Origin: an uncultured Oscillospiraceae bacterium | Lineage (GTDB): Bacteria > Bacillota > Clostridia > Oscillospirales > Acutalibacteraceae | Assembly (NCBI GenBank): GCA_958451705.1 | Contig: CAUDRD010000006.1 | Span: forward strand, 1-16,457 | Direction of reading: 5' to 3' | DNA: 16,457 bases | In this document: piece by piece, positions 14,727-16,457 of the stretch | Position numbering within the stretch: position 1 is the first letter of the stretch | How the letters are laid out: each line of letters begins with the position of its first letter | The notes under the pieces: model-generated | What the model was told of the DNA's origin: nothing | The model's database searches: none | The model's input: the letters and a program-made list of their open reading frames with translations, nothing else | Made by a program: the position numbers and the translations under genes

Positions 14727-14755
14727 AAGCGGTCGTTTTTCTAAACGGCCGCTTT
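14727..14755 (+). terminator. Probable terminator of the flavoprotein operon
   Basis: AAGCGGTCGTTT (14727-14738) pairs with AAACGGCCGCTT (14743-14754) in a 12-bp stem with one G-T wobble and a 4-nt loop. The following U tract is poor (TGTAC), so termination may be incomplete. It begins 15 bases after the stop. Confidence 0.7.
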
Positions 14756-14794
14756 GTACAGTTTGTTAAACAGTAATTTTTTCGACTTTTTAAT

Positions 14795-14813
14795 CTTTTT
14801 TTAGCAAAAAAAG
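14795..14813. repeat. A/T hairpin in the spacer before the SDR gene
   Basis: CTTTTTTT (14795-14802), loop AGC, AAAAAAAG (14806-14813). It contains almost no GC and could be a second, weak termination signal or a bent-DNA A-tract upstream of the SDR promoter. Confidence 0.35.
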
Positions 14814-14882
14814 TTGTTTTTTACAAATTTGAACTATCATTAATTAAATTATTAAATTTTTCTTGATTTTAAATTGCTTTAG

Positions 14883-14911
14883 TTGCATTTTATGGGCAAT
14901 TATGCTAAGAT
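14883..14911 (+). promoter_or_regulatory. Predicted sigma-A promoter for the SDR gene
   Basis: TTGCAT (14883-14888), a 17-bp spacer and TAAGAT (14906-14911). A-tracts upstream (14795-14870) could act as an UP-like element. The leader to the TTG start at 14944 is about 26 nt. Confidence 0.5.
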
Positions 14912-14943
14912 TATGTGGAAAAAAATGAATTGGAGGGAATACC

Positions 14944-16428
14944 TTGGCTAAAAAAGTTGTATTTCTTACAGGTTCTTCAGGAACCATGGGCTTTCAAGGT
15001 TTTAAAGAGCTCTATGCAAAGAGAGATCTCTATGACATCGTTCTCTTAAACCGCGGAAGTGAAAAAAACAGAGAAAAGTTTAAAGAGTATGAGAACGACC
15101 CGAGTGTTAAGCTTGTTTGGGGCGACCTCATGAATTACGAGGATGTTCTCAAGTGCGTAACCGGCGCTGATTACGTTCTCCATGTTGGCGGAATGGTTTC
15201 TCCTGCTGCTGACTATTATCCCAAGCGCACAATGAAGACTAACACAACTGCTGTTAAGAACATTGTTGCAGCAATTAAGGCTCAGCCCGATCCTGATGCT
15301 ATCAAGCTTGTTTACATAGGAACAGTTGCTCAGACAGGTGACCGTAATCCTCCCATCCACTGGGCAAGAACAGGTGACCCCATCAACATCAGCGTTTATG
15401 ACCACTACGCAATCAGTAAGACAATTGCTGAGAGCATTGTAGCTGAGTCAGGACTTAAGCACTGGGTATCACTTCGTCAGTCCGGTATCCTTTATCCTGC
15501 AATTCTTAAGAACTATGACCCCATTATGTTCCACGTTCCGATCAACGGCGTTCTTGAGTGGGCAACAGTTGAGGATTCAGGACGTCTTCTTGTAAACGTC
15601 TGCGGTGACGATGTTCCCGAAGAGTTCTGGAGAAGATTCTACAACATCGGTAGTGGTGCTTCATACAGAATTACAAACTATGAGTTTGAAGAGTATCTTC
15701 TTAAGGCAATCGGTCTTTCTTCTCCCAAGAAGATTTTCGACTGCAACTGGTTCACTCTTCAGAACTTCCATGGCCAGTGGTATGCTGACTCTGACGTTCT
15801 TGAGAATTATCTCCACTTCAGAGCTAACATCCCTGTTGATAAGTATTTCGAGCAGCTTTCAAAGACTGTACCTTCATACTATAAACTTGCTAAGATCATT
15901 CCTCCTGCTCTTATTAAGAAGCTCGGCATGGAGCCCATGGCAAACAAGGCTAAGTATGGTACAATGACATGGATTAAGAACAACATCACTCCCAGAATCA
16001 CAGCTTACTACGGAAGCTATGAGAAGTGGAAGAACATCGGCACATGGGATACATTCAAGATTGTTCATCCTTCAGAGGAAGTTACCTATCTTGACCATGG
16101 TTATGATGAGACAAAGCCCTTTGAGGAGCTTACAATTGAGGATATGAAGAAGGCAGCAGCTTTCCGTGGCGGCGAGTGCCTCTCCGATACTATGGAGAGC
16201 GTTTACAAGCCTCTTAAGTGGAAGTGCGCATTCGGTCATGAGTTTGAGATGACTCCCAACCTTGTTCTCCGTGGCGGTCACTGGTGCCCCGAGTGTCTTC
16301 CCGCTCCTTGGAACTATTCTGAGATTGCAAAGGTTAACCCCTTCTTTGCTCAGGTTTGGTATCCGCTTCATGACAAAGATGAGCATTGCTACTACGATGA
16401 GAGCATCTTTGAGGGAATGGAAGGCTAA
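14944..16428 (+). CDS. Extended SDR (NAD-dependent epimerase/dehydratase) with C-terminal zinc-knuckle module
   Basis: A 494-residue cytoplasmic protein. Residues 1 to about 300 are an extended short-chain dehydrogenase/reductase: the Rossmann motif TGSSGTMG (9-16) binds NAD(P), GDLMNYED (60-67) follows strand 3, and YAISK (Tyr155, Lys159) is the catalytic pair. The natural substrate, perhaps a nucleotide sugar or other hydroxy/keto compound, is not evident. After a helical middle part, residues about 405-455 read GGECLS, then Cys428, GHEF (His432) and WCPEC (Cys448, Cys451). That matches the treble-clef zinc modules usually found in nuclease-associated proteins. The start is TTG 14944 with GGAGGG at 14932-14937; no better ATG exists nearby. 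Codon use (mostly AAG, CTT, GTT) suggests high expression. The gene stands alone on its own promoter. Confidence 0.88.
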   Translation: MAKKVVFLTGSSGTMGFQGFKELYAKRDLYDIVLLNRGSEKNREKFKEYENDPSVKLVWGDLMNYEDVLKCVTGADYVLHVGGMVSPAADYYPKRTMKTNTTAVKNIVAAIKAQPDPDAIKLVYIGTVAQTGDRNPPIHWARTGDPINISVYDHYAISKTIAESIVAESGLKHWVSLRQSGILYPAILKNYDPIMFHVPINGVLEWATVEDSGRLLVNVCGDDVPEEFWRRFYNIGSGASYRITNYEFEEYLLKAIGLSSPKKIFDCNWFTLQNFHGQWYADSDVLENYLHFRANIPVDKYFEQLSKTVPSYYKLAKIIPPALIKKLGMEPMANKAKYGTMTWIKNNITPRITAYYGSYEKWKNIGTWDTFKIVHPSEEVTYLDHGYDETKPFEELTIEDMKKAAAFRGGECLSDTMESVYKPLKWKCAFGHEFEMTPNLVLRGGHWCPECLPAPWNYSEIAKVNPFFAQVWYPLHDKDEHCYYDESIFEGMEG

Positions 16429-16457
16429 TAGGCTTACATCCAATAAGATTTCAGGCA

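Noticed and set aside
16429..16457. Terminator or further gene after the SDR gene
   Set aside because: Only 29 bases remain; no stem-loop or start codon with a ribosome binding site can be seen.

Overview
The window reads as a contiguous piece of chromosome from a low-to-moderate GC, strictly anaerobic Firmicute, most likely a gut-type clostridium (Clostridia, Oscillospirales/Ruminococcaceae-like). This is inferred from strong AGGAGG ribosome binding sites, AT-rich intergenic DNA, a Gram-positive type signal peptidase next to rbgA, a clostridial-style sigma/anti-sigma pair, and a soluble NuoE/NuoF-type flavoprotein complex without the membrane arm of complex I. All genes I can support are on the + strand. 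No rRNA, tRNA, CRISPR array, insertion sequence or integrase was seen.

Layout. (1) 41-2737: a housekeeping cluster of lepB (signal peptidase I), an intercistronic hairpin, rbgA (50S assembly GTPase), a GtrA-family membrane protein and a class I methyltransferase. (2) 2857-4190: a promoter overlapped by a perfect dyad, a membrane-anchored calcineurin-like phosphoesterase and a small zinc-ribbon protein. (3) 4259-6673: an ABC exporter-type pair whose ATPase is broken by one in-frame TAA, followed by an overlapping large permease and a terminator. (4) 6819-8855: a sigma-70 family factor overlapping a membrane-anchored anti-sigma-like protein, then a separately transcribed small secreted protein. 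(5) 8928-14755: a three-gene operon with a near-consensus promoter. It encodes a NuoE-like [2Fe-2S] subunit, a NuoF-like FMN/NADH subunit with C-terminal ferredoxin domains, and a 1146-residue composite subunit (2Fe-2S ferredoxin, GltD/NfnB-like FAD-NADP(H) module, ferredoxin clusters, NuoG/formate-dehydrogenase-like domain). (6) 14883-16428: a single-gene unit with a TTG start, encoding an extended SDR (epimerase/dehydratase) joined to a C-terminal zinc-knuckle module.

How it works together. The operon at 9005-14711 is the most interesting part. NuoE- and NuoF-like subunits form the NADH/FMN core of bifurcating [FeFe]-hydrogenases, but there is no H-cluster subunit here. A GltD/NfnB-type flavoprotein fused to a molybdopterin-fold domain takes its place, and that domain has no visible Cys or Sec at the usual catalytic position. 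The simplest reading is a soluble complex passing electrons between NADH, NADPH and ferredoxin, possibly by flavin-based bifurcation. The SDR-zinc fusion after it has codon use typical of highly expressed genes, and its domain pairing is unusual. The sigma/anti-sigma/secreted-protein group looks like a small envelope-sensing island. Several promoters carry overlapping inverted repeats that could be operators.
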